Counted from the first letter of the stretch, positions 7,205 through 15,958 are shown. The stretch is DNA of 22,174 nt from Mageeibacillus sp. UBA3781 (GCA_002368805.1 DFFH01000068.1:1-22174), one strand, 5' to 3'. Translations and numbers: made by a program. Notes: generated from the letters alone by a model not told the origin.

Positions 7205-8524
7205 TTGGGTAGAATAAAAAAAGCATTAAGCAACAGATGGGGCGCATATACGATCGCAGCGATCGCAGGTGTCGTCGCCTACATGATCCTCAACAATCTT
7301 CCTGCCGTCAGTGCCTGGCTCTCCAGTGCGATGTCTGTTATATCACCGATCATCATCGGTGCGATCATTGCCTATCTGATCGACCTTCTGGTCGTGTTCT
7401 TCGACACAAAAGCATTTAAGAAGATCCAGCAGCCGAAGTTCCGCTACGCGCTTTCCGTCGTCGTTTCGATCACGGTCGTTCTTCTGGCGCTCGGCCTGTT
7501 CTTCTGGCTGGTCCTTCCGGAGATGATCAGCAGTATTACACACTTTATGAATAATACGCAGAACTATGCGACGAACATAGAAGATAAGCTGAAGGACCTC
7601 GACAAATTCGCCGAGAATTACGGTATCCACCTGAATACGACGAACTGGACGGCAAATCTGAAGGAACAGGCGGAGGTCATGATCTCCGATGTTTCCCACA
7701 ACCTGAACATGGCGATGGATATTCTCCGCGGGGTCTGGAATGTCGCCCTGAATATCTTTATCGGACTGATCCTGTCTGTCTATTTTATCGCCGGCAAGAA
7801 AAGACTCTTCCGCGGGATCGACAAGCTCCGCCGTGCCACACTTACGGATGATCAGTATAAGAGACATACCGATTTTCTGAAAAGAAGTAATGCCATCTTC
7901 TCCAAGTACATCAGCTTTACTATCCTCGAGGCCATCGGTGTCGGTATTGCCAATGCGATCTTCATGCTGATCGCCGGTCTTCCGAACGTCGTTCTTATCT
8001 CGGTGATCGTCGGATTTACGAATATCCTCCCGACCTTCGGACCGATCGTCGGCTGCGTCATGGGTTCCTTCGTGCTTGTGCTGGAAGACCCGATGTATGC
8101 GGTGGCATTCATCATCTTCACATGCATCCTGCAGACGATCGACGGTTATGTCGTAAAGCCGCACCTCTTCGGTGACTCTCTCGGTATCCCGGCGGTGATC
8201 TCCCTGATCTCGATCATCATCGGCGGCAAGCTCTTCGGCCCGATCGGTATCCTTATCTCGATCCCGTTCACGGCAGTTATGGCGATCCTTTACCATGAGA
8301 GCCTGATCCCGTGGCTGGAGGGTAGAAAGAAAGCCCGTATGGCGGAAGAGGCAAAACTGAAGAAGAAAGCAGTCCCTGCAGATGGTCCATCCGAGATCCC
8401 GGAGGAGAAAGCGGAAGTCCCGGTGACCGAAGATTCTGTGAAAGAAGATATCCCGGCAGTTTCCCGTGCGGCAAAAGCACCACCGAAGAAGACGAAACCA
8501 TCGTCCGGCAAAAACAGAAAGTAA
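7205..8524 (+). CDS. AI-2E family transporter (PerM/UPF0118 type membrane protein)
   Basis: The product has 439 residues, starting at TTG. It has the layout of the family: two N-terminal membrane segments (about 14-65), a third at about 80-105, a soluble helical region (about 115-170), then a C-terminal cluster of membrane segments. The signature region is present, with GFTNILPTFGPIVG, then QTIDGYVVKPHLFGDSLGIP, IIGGKLFGPIGILISIPF. The family exports autoinducer-2 or other small solutes, or works as an ion antiporter in some members; the substrate here cannot be told. The last 70 residues are a Lys/Glu/Pro/Ala-rich cytoplasmic tail, longer than in many members. It is a single-gene unit with its own -10 element and a terminator-like hairpin 30 bases after the stop. 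Confidence 0.85.
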   Translation: MGRIKKALSNRWGAYTIAAIAGVVAYMILNNLPAVSAWLSSAMSVISPIIIGAIIAYLIDLLVVFFDTKAFKKIQQPKFRYALSVVVSITVVLLALGLFFWLVLPEMISSITHFMNNTQNYATNIEDKLKDLDKFAENYGIHLNTTNWTANLKEQAEVMISDVSHNLNMAMDILRGVWNVALNIFIGLILSVYFIAGKKRLFRGIDKLRRATLTDDQYKRHTDFLKRSNAIFSKYISFTILEAIGVGIANAIFMLIAGLPNVVLISVIVGFTNILPTFGPIVGCVMGSFVLVLEDPMYAVAFIIFTCILQTIDGYVVKPHLFGDSLGIPAVISLISIIIGGKLFGPIGILISIPFTAVMAILYHESLIPWLEGRKKARMAEEAKLKKKAVPADGPSEIPEEKAEVPVTEDSVKEDIPAVSRAAKAPPKKTKPSSGKNRK

Positions 8525-8539
8525 AAAACTGCTGTCTCA

Positions 8540-8621
8540 TGTAGTGAAGTGAACCCCTGAAGTTGGACAAACTTCGGGGGTCTTTATATGAAATACAGTT
8601 TTGGACTTAAGAAAGAAATCT
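8540..8621 (+). mobile_element. Probable IS3-family (IS150-like) left-end remnant
   Basis: A terminus-like sequence beginning TG contains GTGAACCCCTGAAGTTGGAC (8548-8567), close to the ends I recall for IS150-group elements (CCC, four variable bases, GTTGGAC). It is followed, at the expected distance, by ATG at 8588 and MKYSFGLKKEI, which resembles the first residues of IS3 OrfA proteins (MKYSFEFK-type). The frame then runs into sequence antisense to the sulfatase gene and no transposase body remains, so only about 80 bases survive. The stop codon and last few residues of the minus-strand gene lie within this remnant. The call rests on remembered family ends. Confidence 0.45.
8554..8586 (+). 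terminator. Hairpin between convergent genes, likely terminator for the AI-2E gene
   Basis: CCCCTGAAGTT (8554-8564) pairs with AACTTCGGGGG (8570-8580) in eleven pairs with one T-G, and the loop is GGACA. TCTTTA follows on the plus strand. The minus-strand side has no T run. The same hairpin is part of the proposed IS end. Confidence 0.65.
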
Positions 8622-11411
8622 ACGATAAGCATCACTCAGTCGATCCCGATATTTCCAGCACTCCGGATCATACGGATCTCCCTCGAAGACATACCAGTAC
8701 GCCGGCAGGAAGCGCGTACCGTTATTGCCGCTGACATCCCAGCGGTCCGAAGACATGATGAGCTGCGGGCCGGCCTTCTTGTCGGAGTTGATCGGATTTC
8801 CGGTGAATGGATTGACAGGATCGGAGATCAGATCCGATGTCGCAAGGACCGGGGTGTCGGCATTGGTCATGAAGTCCTCGCAGACGCTAAATCCCGTGGA
8901 ATTAAAGTCCTTCACCATCAGAAGCGGCATATAAAAGCCCAGATCTTCGTCGTGGCACTTGATATCAAAATATCCGGCGCCGTATCCATGGTCGGATACC
9001 AGGATGATCCTGGTGTTGTCATATACGCCCATCTCGCGGAGATAGTCGAACCACTTACCAAGCTGGAGGAAAGAGGCCATGTTCACGTGATAGTGGAGTT
9101 TCTGCACTCTCGCTGACATGTTCAGTTTCTTTCCGCCGATGTTGTAGCGGGAGCCGATATCCGTATCAAATGCGGTATTATCGACGAACCTTGCAGGAAC
9201 GTAGTCCGGCTTCTGAAGCAGGCACGGCGAATGGGTCGTGTCGTTGGTCATCATCAGGAAAGTGTTCGCCGTTCCATCTTTTATCGAAGTGATCTCGGAC
9301 AGATGCGTCAGCTCCGGATAATACTCCATGAAGTCATAGTCATATCCTTTGGCAGTGAGATCCGCGTCATCCTTTTTCTGGACGAGATCGGAAGCATTGG
9401 AGATACCGTCTGAACCGGCATCGCCGGACGATCCGGTCGCGCCCGAGCTTTCATCGTTATAGGCACCACTGTCATAGAAGGTGTCCTGAAGAAGGACCGG
9501 AGCGATCTTCATCAGGGAATAGCAGAAGAAATTCCTGTTACGGAAAGAGGTGACCAGATCCGAATACTCTTCCAGGTCCATCTCGCCCTCAAAGAAGTTG
9601 AAATGATCGGCGGTATTGTAGAGGTGGAATTCCGGATAATCACTATAGATCGACAGATCCGGGATCTCGGTATATCCGGCATACGGCGGATCGAAGATGG
9701 TTACCTCATACCCGTTCTGCCCGAAAAGCACCGGCATCACTTTCAGTGCTTCGTTATGTTTCACGGACATTTTCTCGGTGTCTCTCTTATTCAGCCGTCC
9801 CGGGACGTACTCATATCCGCCAAAGAGCGCAGGTGCGGCAAGATTCGTATGTCCTCCGTAGGAGATCGTGTTCGGATAGTAGGTGAAGCCGTCAAACTGC
9901 TCCTTGAGCTCCGGCTTTTCTTCGAGAAGATAGGGAACCAGCGGTCCGATCGCACGGTCGAGCATCAGTACAACGACATTCTGGCCTTCCCTGGATAAAG
10001 TGATAGTCGGTACCTGATCCGAGTATGTGAATCTGTTTCGGAAGGACCGGTACGTCTGATGGACGGATCGGATGCTGAATGCGGATAATCCGATAACTCC
10101 GACGATTCCTGCGATGAGGACGATGCGGACGAGGGTCCGGAATTTCTTGAAGAAGAAGTGAAAAGCGAGGACCAGGACGAGCACGATCAGAGAATTGATC
10201 AGGTACTCCGAGAGCTTGAAGACCGGGAATTCTTCGTACTGGAGATTCGGAGAAAGAAGTCCCCGGTCAGTTCCTGCGGTCAGATAGTCAACGATCGAGA
10301 TGCCGCAGATCAGCCAGATGCCCTCACTGAAGTAGGACTTACTGCGTTCTTTCATGAAGAAGTACAGGATCCCTCCCCACAGTACCCAGAGTCCAAAGGC
10401 GAGACACATGGTGTAAAGGACATGAAGCGAAGGGTCAAAGGGGAAGCGCACATTGATAAATTCTTCCGGCGAGGCGGAGATAACGTCGATCGGGATGAGA
10501 AGACCTGTAAGGACGGACATCAGGAGCGCGCCGCTGAAAAATATCAGGGCATCCTTCGGTCTTTCCTTGCGGGGCTTATCCGTCTTTCCGGTGCGTGACA
10601 GGAAAGGAAGGAGGAGAAGCAGGCTCAATATGGAAAGAAGCACTTTCTGTCTCATGTCAAGCGACCCTGCCGTCCAGGTCAGAAGGAGAAGGGAAGCTCC
10701 CGCGGCCGCAGCGATAAAGCTGAGGATCTTTTTCGGATCCTTGAGCTTATAGAAGATATTCTTCATGAGCGAGAATACATTATTGAGGAGCCAGTAGAAA
10801 ACGAGTCCGGACGGGGAGTGGTAAAGCAGGATCAGGAAGAAAAGCGCCAGTCCATATACGCGGAGCTTCTCGCTTACCGGATGTCCCTTGGTATAGACGA
10901 ACCCCGAGATGATATTGATCAGAGTCATGAGGATCGGAAGAATGTTGACTGGGAAACTGCCGATCATAAACAGGGCATCTTCTTTTCCGAGATCGCTGAT
11001 AAAGCCGAAGGACATGCCTTTCAGGCTCTGCATGCCGGAGAGAAGATTATATGCCGCGATAAAGAACGGGATCTGCAGAAGAAGAGACGCCGAACTGCGG
11101 AGGGCATAGATCGGGGAGTAGTGATTCTGGCGGTAGAAGGTCTGAAGGATCATGAAGCGCTTGTCTCCGGAGAAGGTCTCCTTCAGATGCGCGATACCGG
11201 GAGCCATTTTCTCCCGCGCATCCCGCTCCGCGGCCTGCAGCTCATCCGCCCGCTTATAGAGGGGCAGCACGAGGAAATTTACCGTGATACTCAGCACGAT
11301 GATCGACAGGCCCTCGTTTCGGATCAGACGGTTGGAGATCGAGAAGATCGTCTCGAAAAAGAGCTCGAGCGGAGCGATAAGAGTGGTGTAGAGTATCGAC
11401 AGAAACGACAT
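8607..11411 (-). CDS. YidC/Oxa1 domain fused to a sulfatase / LTA-synthase-like domain
   Basis: The product has 934 residues. Residues 1-225 are a YidC/Oxa1 domain: GLSIIVLSITVNFLVLPL for the first core segment, a charged hairpin (about 52-90), LLLQIPFFIAAYNLLSG, and GLVFYWLLNNVFSLMKN at its end. Bacterial YidC has an Arg at the position of N45 here. About eight hydrophobic segments follow (225-460). Residues about 475-934 form an alkaline-phosphatase-superfamily domain like LtaS or phosphoglycerol transferases: VVVLMLDRAIG with metal ligand D485, GGHTNLAAPALFGG with candidate nucleophile T522, TTHSP with H727, VSDHGYG with D807-H808. This domain should face outside and could transfer phosphoglycerol or a similar group to a surface glycopolymer. 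Start: AAGGAGG 11 bases upstream on the minus strand. It is a single gene, divergent from an ABC transporter. Both domains are clear; substrate and the purpose of the fusion are unknown. Confidence 0.85.
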   Translation of the reverse strand: MSFLSILYTTLIAPLELFFETIFSISNRLIRNEGLSIIVLSITVNFLVLPLYKRADELQAAERDAREKMAPGIAHLKETFSGDKRFMILQTFYRQNHYSPIYALRSSASLLLQIPFFIAAYNLLSGMQSLKGMSFGFISDLGKEDALFMIGSFPVNILPILMTLINIISGFVYTKGHPVSEKLRVYGLALFFLILLYHSPSGLVFYWLLNNVFSLMKNIFYKLKDPKKILSFIAAAAGASLLLLTWTAGSLDMRQKVLLSILSLLLLLPFLSRTGKTDKPRKERPKDALIFFSGALLMSVLTGLLIPIDVISASPEEFINVRFPFDPSLHVLYTMCLAFGLWVLWGGILYFFMKERSKSYFSEGIWLICGISIVDYLTAGTDRGLLSPNLQYEEFPVFKLSEYLINSLIVLVLVLAFHFFFKKFRTLVRIVLIAGIVGVIGLSAFSIRSVHQTYRSFRNRFTYSDQVPTITLSREGQNVVVLMLDRAIGPLVPYLLEEKPELKEQFDGFTYYPNTISYGGHTNLAAPALFGGYEYVPGRLNKRDTEKMSVKHNEALKVMPVLFGQNGYEVTIFDPPYAGYTEIPDLSIYSDYPEFHLYNTADHFNFFEGEMDLEEYSDLVTSFRNRNFFCYSLMKIAPVLLQDTFYDSGAYNDESSGATGSSGDAGSDGISNASDLVQKKDDADLTAKGYDYDFMEYYPELTHLSEITSIKDGTANTFLMMTNDTTHSPCLLQKPDYVPARFVDNTAFDTDIGSRYNIGGKKLNMSARVQKLHYHVNMASFLQLGKWFDYLREMGVYDNTRIILVSDHGYGAGYFDIKCHDEDLGFYMPLLMVKDFNSTGFSVCEDFMTNADTPVLATSDLISDPVNPFTGNPINSDKKAGPQLIMSSDRWDVSGNNGTRFLPAYWYVFEGDPYDPECWKYRDRLSDAYRRFLS

Positions 11412-11468
11412 TTAACTTACACCCTCCTTCAGAATAATCAGTGGGATCAGAATCTCCCATAAAGCAAT

Positions 11469-11497
11469 ATTTTATAACTTTCATGGAATTACTTCAA
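11469..11497 (-). promoter_or_regulatory. Sigma-A promoter for the YidC-sulfatase gene
   Basis: On the minus strand, TTGAAG (11492-11497) and TAAAAT (11469-11474) are 17 bases apart, giving a leader of about 50 bases. Confidence 0.6.
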
Positions 11498-11564
11498 CGA
11501 TATCCCGATCCTGAAGATCCGGGGCGAGCGTTCCTCTGATGGCAGAACAGCTTTATTTCCGCGG

Positions 11565-11594
11565 TCGACGAAGGAGGCCGCTCGGGTGTAAAAT
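11565..11594 (+). promoter_or_regulatory. Weak promoter candidate for the ABC transporter operon
   Basis: TCGACG (11565-11570), an 18-base gap and TAAAAT (11589-11594) lie just upstream of the ABC gene. The -35 is poor, so this is tentative. Confidence 0.35.
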
Positions 11595-11627
11595 GTGTAA
11601 TGATTCTACGAGATCGGAAGATATAAC

Positions 11628-12329
11628 ATGGCATATATTGAGTTTAAAGACGTAAAGAAGATCTATAAGACCGGCGATGTCGAGGTGCATGCGCTCGACG
11701 GCGCAGACTTCTCGATCGAGAAGGGCGAGCTCTGTGTGATCCTCGGCCAGTCTGGCGCAGGCAAGACCACGCTTCTGAATATCCTGGGTGGTATGGACAC
11801 GCTGACCAGCGGGACAGTACTTCTCGACGATCAGGAGATCTCTTCTTTAAAGGAAAAAGAACTTGCGAACTACCGGCGGACGGATGTCGGATTTGTGTTC
11901 CAGTTTTATAATCTGATCCCGAATCTCACGGCGATCGAGAATGTCGAGATGGCCTCCCAGCTGGTGTCCGATCCGATGGACCCGGAAGAGGTCTTAAGCG
12001 ATGTCGGTCTTTCTGATCGGAAAAAGAACTTCCCGGCGCAGCTGTCGGGCGGTGAGCAGCAGCGTGTGGCGATCGCACGTGCGGTGGCCAAGAACCCGAA
12101 GCTGCTGCTCTGTGACGAGCCGACAGGAGCACTTGATTACCAGACCGGTAAATCGATCCTGAGGCTCCTCGCGCAGATGTGTAAAGAGCGCCACATGACT
12201 GTGGTCATCATCACGCACAACTCGACACTGGCAGCGATGGCGAACCGCGTCATCCGCATCCGGAGCGGCCGGGTCGTAAGCTGTGATGTGAATCCGGATC
12301 CGAAATCCATAGAAGATCTCGAGTGGTGA
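11628..12329 (+). CDS. ABC transporter ATP-binding protein, MacB/LolD type
   Basis: The product has 233 residues and all ATPase motifs: Walker A GQSGAGKTT (about 39-47), Q-loop VFQFYNLIPNLTAIENV, signature LSGGEQQRVAIARA, Walker B LLLCDEPTGALD and the switch His in VIITHN. The FYNLIPNLTAIENV stretch and overall length are typical of the MacB/LolD/FtsE-like group, which works with FtsX-type permeases as mechanotransmission machines rather than classic importers. The next gene, 7 bases on, is exactly such a permease, so the two form one transporter. The start ATG has a modest GGAAG 7 bases upstream. No two-component system is adjacent that would suggest a bacitracin-type resistance module, and the substrate is not identifiable. 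Confidence 0.93.
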   Translation: MAYIEFKDVKKIYKTGDVEVHALDGADFSIEKGELCVILGQSGAGKTTLLNILGGMDTLTSGTVLLDDQEISSLKEKELANYRRTDVGFVFQFYNLIPNLTAIENVEMASQLVSDPMDPEEVLSDVGLSDRKKNFPAQLSGGEQQRVAIARAVAKNPKLLLCDEPTGALDYQTGKSILRLLAQMCKERHMTVVIITHNSTLAAMANRVIRIRSGRVVSCDVNPDPKSIEDLEW

Positions 12330-12336
12330 CCGGAAC

Positions 12337-14778
12337 ATGAAGAGAAGTTACTGGAAGATCGTTTTCCGAAGCATCCGCGGCAGTATCATGCGCTACCTGG
12401 CGATCCTGATGATCATCGCGCTCGGTGTCGGCTTTTTCGCCGGATTAAAGAGCACGATGCCCGCCTTCTATGCGACAGGGGACAAGTATATCCGTAATCA
12501 GGCGCTCTTCGATTTCAGGATCCTCTCGACGATCGGATTCGATGAGCAAGACGTAAAAAAGATCGGTGAGCTTCCCGGTATCCGTGCCTGCGAAGGCGCC
12601 TCTTTTAAAGACGGACTCGTCACCAGAAAGAGTAATAAAGAAGAGGGAAAAGAAGACCTCGTCGCGGTCGTGCGTTTCCACACGATGACAGAGGACGTGA
12701 ATACACTTAAACTGATCGAAGGAAGACTCCCGGAAAAAGATAACGAAGTAGTTATCGATGAGTACGAGTGTCCTTCCGATTTCCTGGGAGATACTCTGAT
12801 CTTATCGGATGCGGATGGTTTTTCGTATTCGGAGTATGAGGTCGTCGGATTCGTACGATCTCCTTACTACCTGAATTTCCAGAGAGGAACGAGTGAGATC
12901 GGCGACGGAACGATCGACCGCTTCGTATATGTCCGGAAAGGAGGCTTTGTCTCTGATCAGTATTCCGAGTGCTTCGTGAAGATGGATAATGATGAGAAAG
13001 CTTTTTCCGATGCATATGATGAGGCTGCGGCTTCCTTTGAAAAGACACTGAAACCCCGCGTGGAGGAGGTCGTTGCTGCCCGTTCTGCTTTTTTCGGACT
13101 TCCTGATTCCGCGGATTACTATATCCTCAAGCGCGATACGAATGTCGGCTATGTCAGCTTCGATAATGATGCGAAGATCGTGGATGGTATCGCATCCGTT
13201 TTCCCGATCTTTTTCTTCGCGCTGGCAGCACTTGTCTGCTCGACGACCATGCAGCGTATGGTCAGTGACGAGCGGTCCGAGATCGGTACGATGCGCGCTG
13301 TCGGCTACTCGAAATTCTCGATCATTCTGAAGTATGTGATCTACTCCGGTTCTGCCTCCGTGATCGGTGCGGTCGGAGGATTTGCAGCGGGAACGAAGAT
13401 CTTCCCCTTCACGATATGGAAGGTCTATGACATGATGTACGGATTTGCGCCGATCACTTTTACCACGGAGATCCCGCTGTTTCTGATCTCGCTTCTGGTA
13501 TCGCTTCTTTGCTCTGTCGGAGTGACGATCGTGACATGCTTTTCCGAGTTCACGGAGACACCGGCGGAGCTTGTCCGGCCGAAGGCACCGCCGTCCGGAA
13601 AAAGGATCTTCCTGGAATACATTACGCCGGTATGGAAACGCTTGTCGTTCCTGCATAAAGTCTCTGCGAGAAATGTATTCCGCTTTAAGAAAAGAATGTG
13701 GATGATGATCATCGGGATTGCCGGATGCACGGCGCTTCTGATCACTGGATTCGGCCTTAAGGACTCGATCAATAATCTGATCAACTTCCAGTATGATGAG
13801 ATCATGACGTATGACGTGTCGGTCAGCTACAGCAAAAACACGACAGAAGAAGAGATGGAGAAGATCCTGGAAGAGGCGGACAGCAGGACGGGGATCGATA
13901 CGGAGAAGATCCTGATCCGCAAGGAACACATGAAGCATAACAGTTCCAGTGCGATCCGCGACGTCGAGCTCTTCATCGCCGACGATCCGAAGTTTACTAA
14001 CTTCGTCCGCCCGCACAAAGGAACGAGTGAATATGGCCTTCCGAAGGAGGGGACGATCGGCATCAGCCTGAAACTTGCCGAGAGCAATTCACTATCTGTC
14101 GGAGATACGATCACGCTCGAATATGGAGAAGAAGGAAAGACCATCAGCCTTCCGATCGATTATATCTTCGAAAACTACACCTACCACTATGCCATTATCA
14201 GCGCAAGTACATATACAAGTGCTTTTGGAGAAGAATACGAGCCTTCGGATGCGCTCCTGCGCGTCCCGGAAGGGAGGTCCTACGAATATGGCTCCGCCGT
14301 CGGATCCGATGCGAAGGTCTCAGCCTGGAACATCATGGAGGAGGGAAGAAAGAGCTTCTCGGAAACGATGGAGAAGATGAACTACATCGTTATCCTCGTG
14401 ATCATCTGCGCGGCGCTCCTCGCTTTTATCGTGCTGTTTAACCTCAATAATATCAACATCGCGGAGCGGACCCGCGAGATCGCCACGCTCAAGGTCCTCG
14501 GGTTCCGGAAAGGCGAGACCGGAAGCTATGTGTTCCGTGAGAACTTCATCCTCTGCCTGATGGGATTTGTTTTCGGAATTCCGATGGGGATCTATCTGCA
14601 CCGCTTCGTGATCTCGCAGATCAAGATGGACATCGTGGCATATAAGATCCTGATCTTCCCGCAGAGCTATGTATATTCGCTGCTGCTGGTCATCCTTTTC
14701 TCACTCGCTGTTGACCTGATGATGCGGGGAAAGATCCGGAGGATCGACATGACAGAGTCCCTGAAGAGTATCGAATAA
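12337..14778 (+). CDS. FtsX-type ABC transporter permease
   Basis: The product has 813 residues. An N-terminal membrane segment (about 19-36, RYLAILMIIALGVGFFAG) is followed by a large extracellular domain (about 40-275). A first FtsX domain has three segments, including VFPIFFFALAALVCSTTMQRM and ERSEIGTMRAVGYSKFSI, the hallmark of this fold. A membrane segment at about 465-480 (MWMMIIGIAGCTALLITGFG), a second extracellular domain, and a second FtsX domain follow, with YIVILVIICAALLAFIVLFN and ERTREIATLKVLGFRKGE. This duplicated layout is the usual one for the long Firmicute permeases that pair with a MacB-type ATPase. It ends in a terminator shared with the convergent lipoprotein gene. Roles of the family include export of lipids, peptides or antibiotics and control of envelope stress; none can be picked here. 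Confidence 0.92.
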   Translation: MKRSYWKIVFRSIRGSIMRYLAILMIIALGVGFFAGLKSTMPAFYATGDKYIRNQALFDFRILSTIGFDEQDVKKIGELPGIRACEGASFKDGLVTRKSNKEEGKEDLVAVVRFHTMTEDVNTLKLIEGRLPEKDNEVVIDEYECPSDFLGDTLILSDADGFSYSEYEVVGFVRSPYYLNFQRGTSEIGDGTIDRFVYVRKGGFVSDQYSECFVKMDNDEKAFSDAYDEAAASFEKTLKPRVEEVVAARSAFFGLPDSADYYILKRDTNVGYVSFDNDAKIVDGIASVFPIFFFALAALVCSTTMQRMVSDERSEIGTMRAVGYSKFSIILKYVIYSGSASVIGAVGGFAAGTKIFPFTIWKVYDMMYGFAPITFTTEIPLFLISLLVSLLCSVGVTIVTCFSEFTETPAELVRPKAPPSGKRIFLEYITPVWKRLSFLHKVSARNVFRFKKRMWMMIIGIAGCTALLITGFGLKDSINNLINFQYDEIMTYDVSVSYSKNTTEEEMEKILEEADSRTGIDTEKILIRKEHMKHNSSSAIRDVELFIADDPKFTNFVRPHKGTSEYGLPKEGTIGISLKLAESNSLSVGDTITLEYGEEGKTISLPIDYIFENYTYHYAIISASTYTSAFGEEYEPSDALLRVPEGRSYEYGSAVGSDAKVSAWNIMEEGRKSFSETMEKMNYIVILVIICAALLAFIVLFNLNNINIAERTREIATLKVLGFRKGETGSYVFRENFILCLMGFVFGIPMGIYLHRFVISQIKMDIVAYKILIFPQSYVYSLLLVILFSLAVDLMMRGKIRRIDMTESLKSIE

Positions 14779-14779
14779 A

Positions 14780-14814
14780 AAAGAGGCTGATTCACTTCCG
14801 GAACCAGCCTCTTT
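14780..14814. terminator. Bidirectional intrinsic terminator
   Basis: AAAGAGGCTG (14780-14789) pairs with CAGCCTCTTT (14805-14814), ten perfect pairs, between two convergent genes. On the minus strand the stem is followed by a T run (six T), so it is stronger in that direction. On the plus strand it ends CTCTTTCATTCTTT. Confidence 0.85.
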
Positions 14815-14870
14815 CATTCTTTATGTGTGTCTTATTTCGGGGAAGAATGCGTCCTTCCCGGGATGAATGA

Positions 14871-15830
14871 TCAGTTCAGAAAAGAACCATCATCGAGATC
14901 ATCAGGTGAATCAGAAGATCCATCGGTGGAAGCGGGACGTGCCCAGATCGGTCCATCCGGTGACGGAGCTACAGTCACATCATCGGTGTCGGTATTCTCC
15001 TTCGGGATGCCCATCTGAGGAAGACCGCTGTTCTGGTTTCTTGTAAAGGTATCCACCGGGTCGGGATCCGAATAAGAAGTGGATCTCGAGCTCGAGGAAG
15101 AATAAACATACGAGTCGGCCTTCTTCTTATTGGACATGATAATGAAAGCGAAAACGATACCGCCGATGATAATGATGCCTCCGAGAAGAACAGCAAATAC
15201 CCACATCGGGATATGGAATCCGCCGCCGCCTTCCAGAGTGAACTTCGCATAGATGAATTCCTGTGAAGAAAGAAGATTCCAGGTGAGAGTCTTGCCGGAA
15301 ACTTTGGTCGCATTGCTCTCGATAACTTTTCCCGGAACTTCCAGAACGAATCTCATGTAGCCGCCATAGCTGTCAAGCGCGTTTTCAGATGCGCCGCTGC
15401 TCTGTGCCTGGCTGGTTTCCGAGTCGTAATTCATGGCCAGGAAATATACGCCGTCTTCATCTTTGGTAAGGCTGGCCTTACCAAAATTAAGATTTTCGCC
15501 GGACATTCTCTCGATAGCCTCATCGAGTGTCTGGCCGTCCTTCTTAACGTAAATGCCGACGTATGTATTCTCATCTTCTGTCTCGATATAATCTTCGACT
15601 TCAAATCCGGCTTCAAGATACTTTTGTTTTGTTTCAGCAAGCTGTGCCGACGTAGACTGGCCCGATCCGGTCTGCATCGTCGCATATAGAAGTGAGACAG
15701 ATGTTTTTCCGTCTTTGTCGATAGTGAGCTTGACCTCATAGCGGACACATCCCGCCAATACGAAAAGGAGCGACAGCATCATCACGATCGCGATCCTCTT
15801 AGCTATACCCTGTTTCCTAGTCTTTCCCAT
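14871..15830 (-). CDS. LppM-like lipoprotein with a C-terminal membrane segment
   Basis: The product has 319 residues. The signal peptide ends in the lipobox LAGC with C28, so the mature protein is lipid-anchored outside the cell. Residues 29-200 begin VRYEVKLTIDKDGKTSVSL and resemble the LppM-type domain of bacterial lipoproteins, whose function is poorly known. A glycine patch precedes a clear membrane segment at about 209-232 (WVFAVLLGGIIIIGG), then KKK and a low-complexity Ser/Asp/Pro-rich tail of about 80 residues that should lie in the cytoplasm. The protein is thus anchored twice: lipid at one end, helix near the other. The start is supported by GGAGG 10 bases upstream on the minus strand. 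It has its own promoter overlapped by a perfect palindrome, and shares a terminator with the FtsX gene. It is divergent from the TerD-family gene. Confidence 0.8.
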   Translation of the reverse strand: MGKTRKQGIAKRIAIVMMLSLLFVLAGCVRYEVKLTIDKDGKTSVSLLYATMQTGSGQSTSAQLAETKQKYLEAGFEVEDYIETEDENTYVGIYVKKDGQTLDEAIERMSGENLNFGKASLTKDEDGVYFLAMNYDSETSQAQSSGASENALDSYGGYMRFVLEVPGKVIESNATKVSGKTLTWNLLSSQEFIYAKFTLEGGGGFHIPMWVFAVLLGGIIIIGGIVFAFIIMSNKKKADSYVYSSSSSRSTSYSDPDPVDTFTRNQNSGLPQMGIPKENTDTDDVTVAPSPDGPIWARPASTDGSSDSPDDLDDGSFLN

Positions 15831-15873
15831 TTTTTCTTATCCTCCGTGCCCTGTAGCACAAACCCATTTATAC

Positions 15874-15890
15874 CTACAATCAGATTGTAG
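15874..15890. promoter_or_regulatory. Perfect 17-bp palindrome over the lipoprotein promoter
   Basis: CTACAATCAGATTGTAG has 8-bp arms around one central A and covers the -10 element. A repressor bound here would block transcription, so it is a good operator candidate. No matching regulator gene is in the window. Confidence 0.5.
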
Positions 15891-15911
15891 CATATAGGTT
15901 GATAATGTCAT
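15884..15911 (-). promoter_or_regulatory. Extended -10 promoter for the lipoprotein gene
   Basis: On the minus strand, ATGACA (15906-15911), a 16-base gap and TGCTACAAT (15884-15892), where the TGC makes an extended -10. Confidence 0.6.
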
Positions 15912-15958
15912 ATTTCTGCAAATATTGTCAATAATGGTTTACAAGTTTTATCCGTCCC

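Noticed and set aside
7343..8296. 317-codon open frame on the minus strand
   Set aside because: It is antisense to the AI-2E transporter and consists mostly of charged residues with no fold-like pattern.
10818..11462. 214-codon open frame on the plus strand
   Set aside because: It is antisense to the YidC domain, which has clear family motifs.
12802..14016. 404-codon open frame on the minus strand
   Set aside because: It is antisense to the FtsX permease, whose domain pattern is unmistakable. The reverse product is very rich in Arg/Asp/His.
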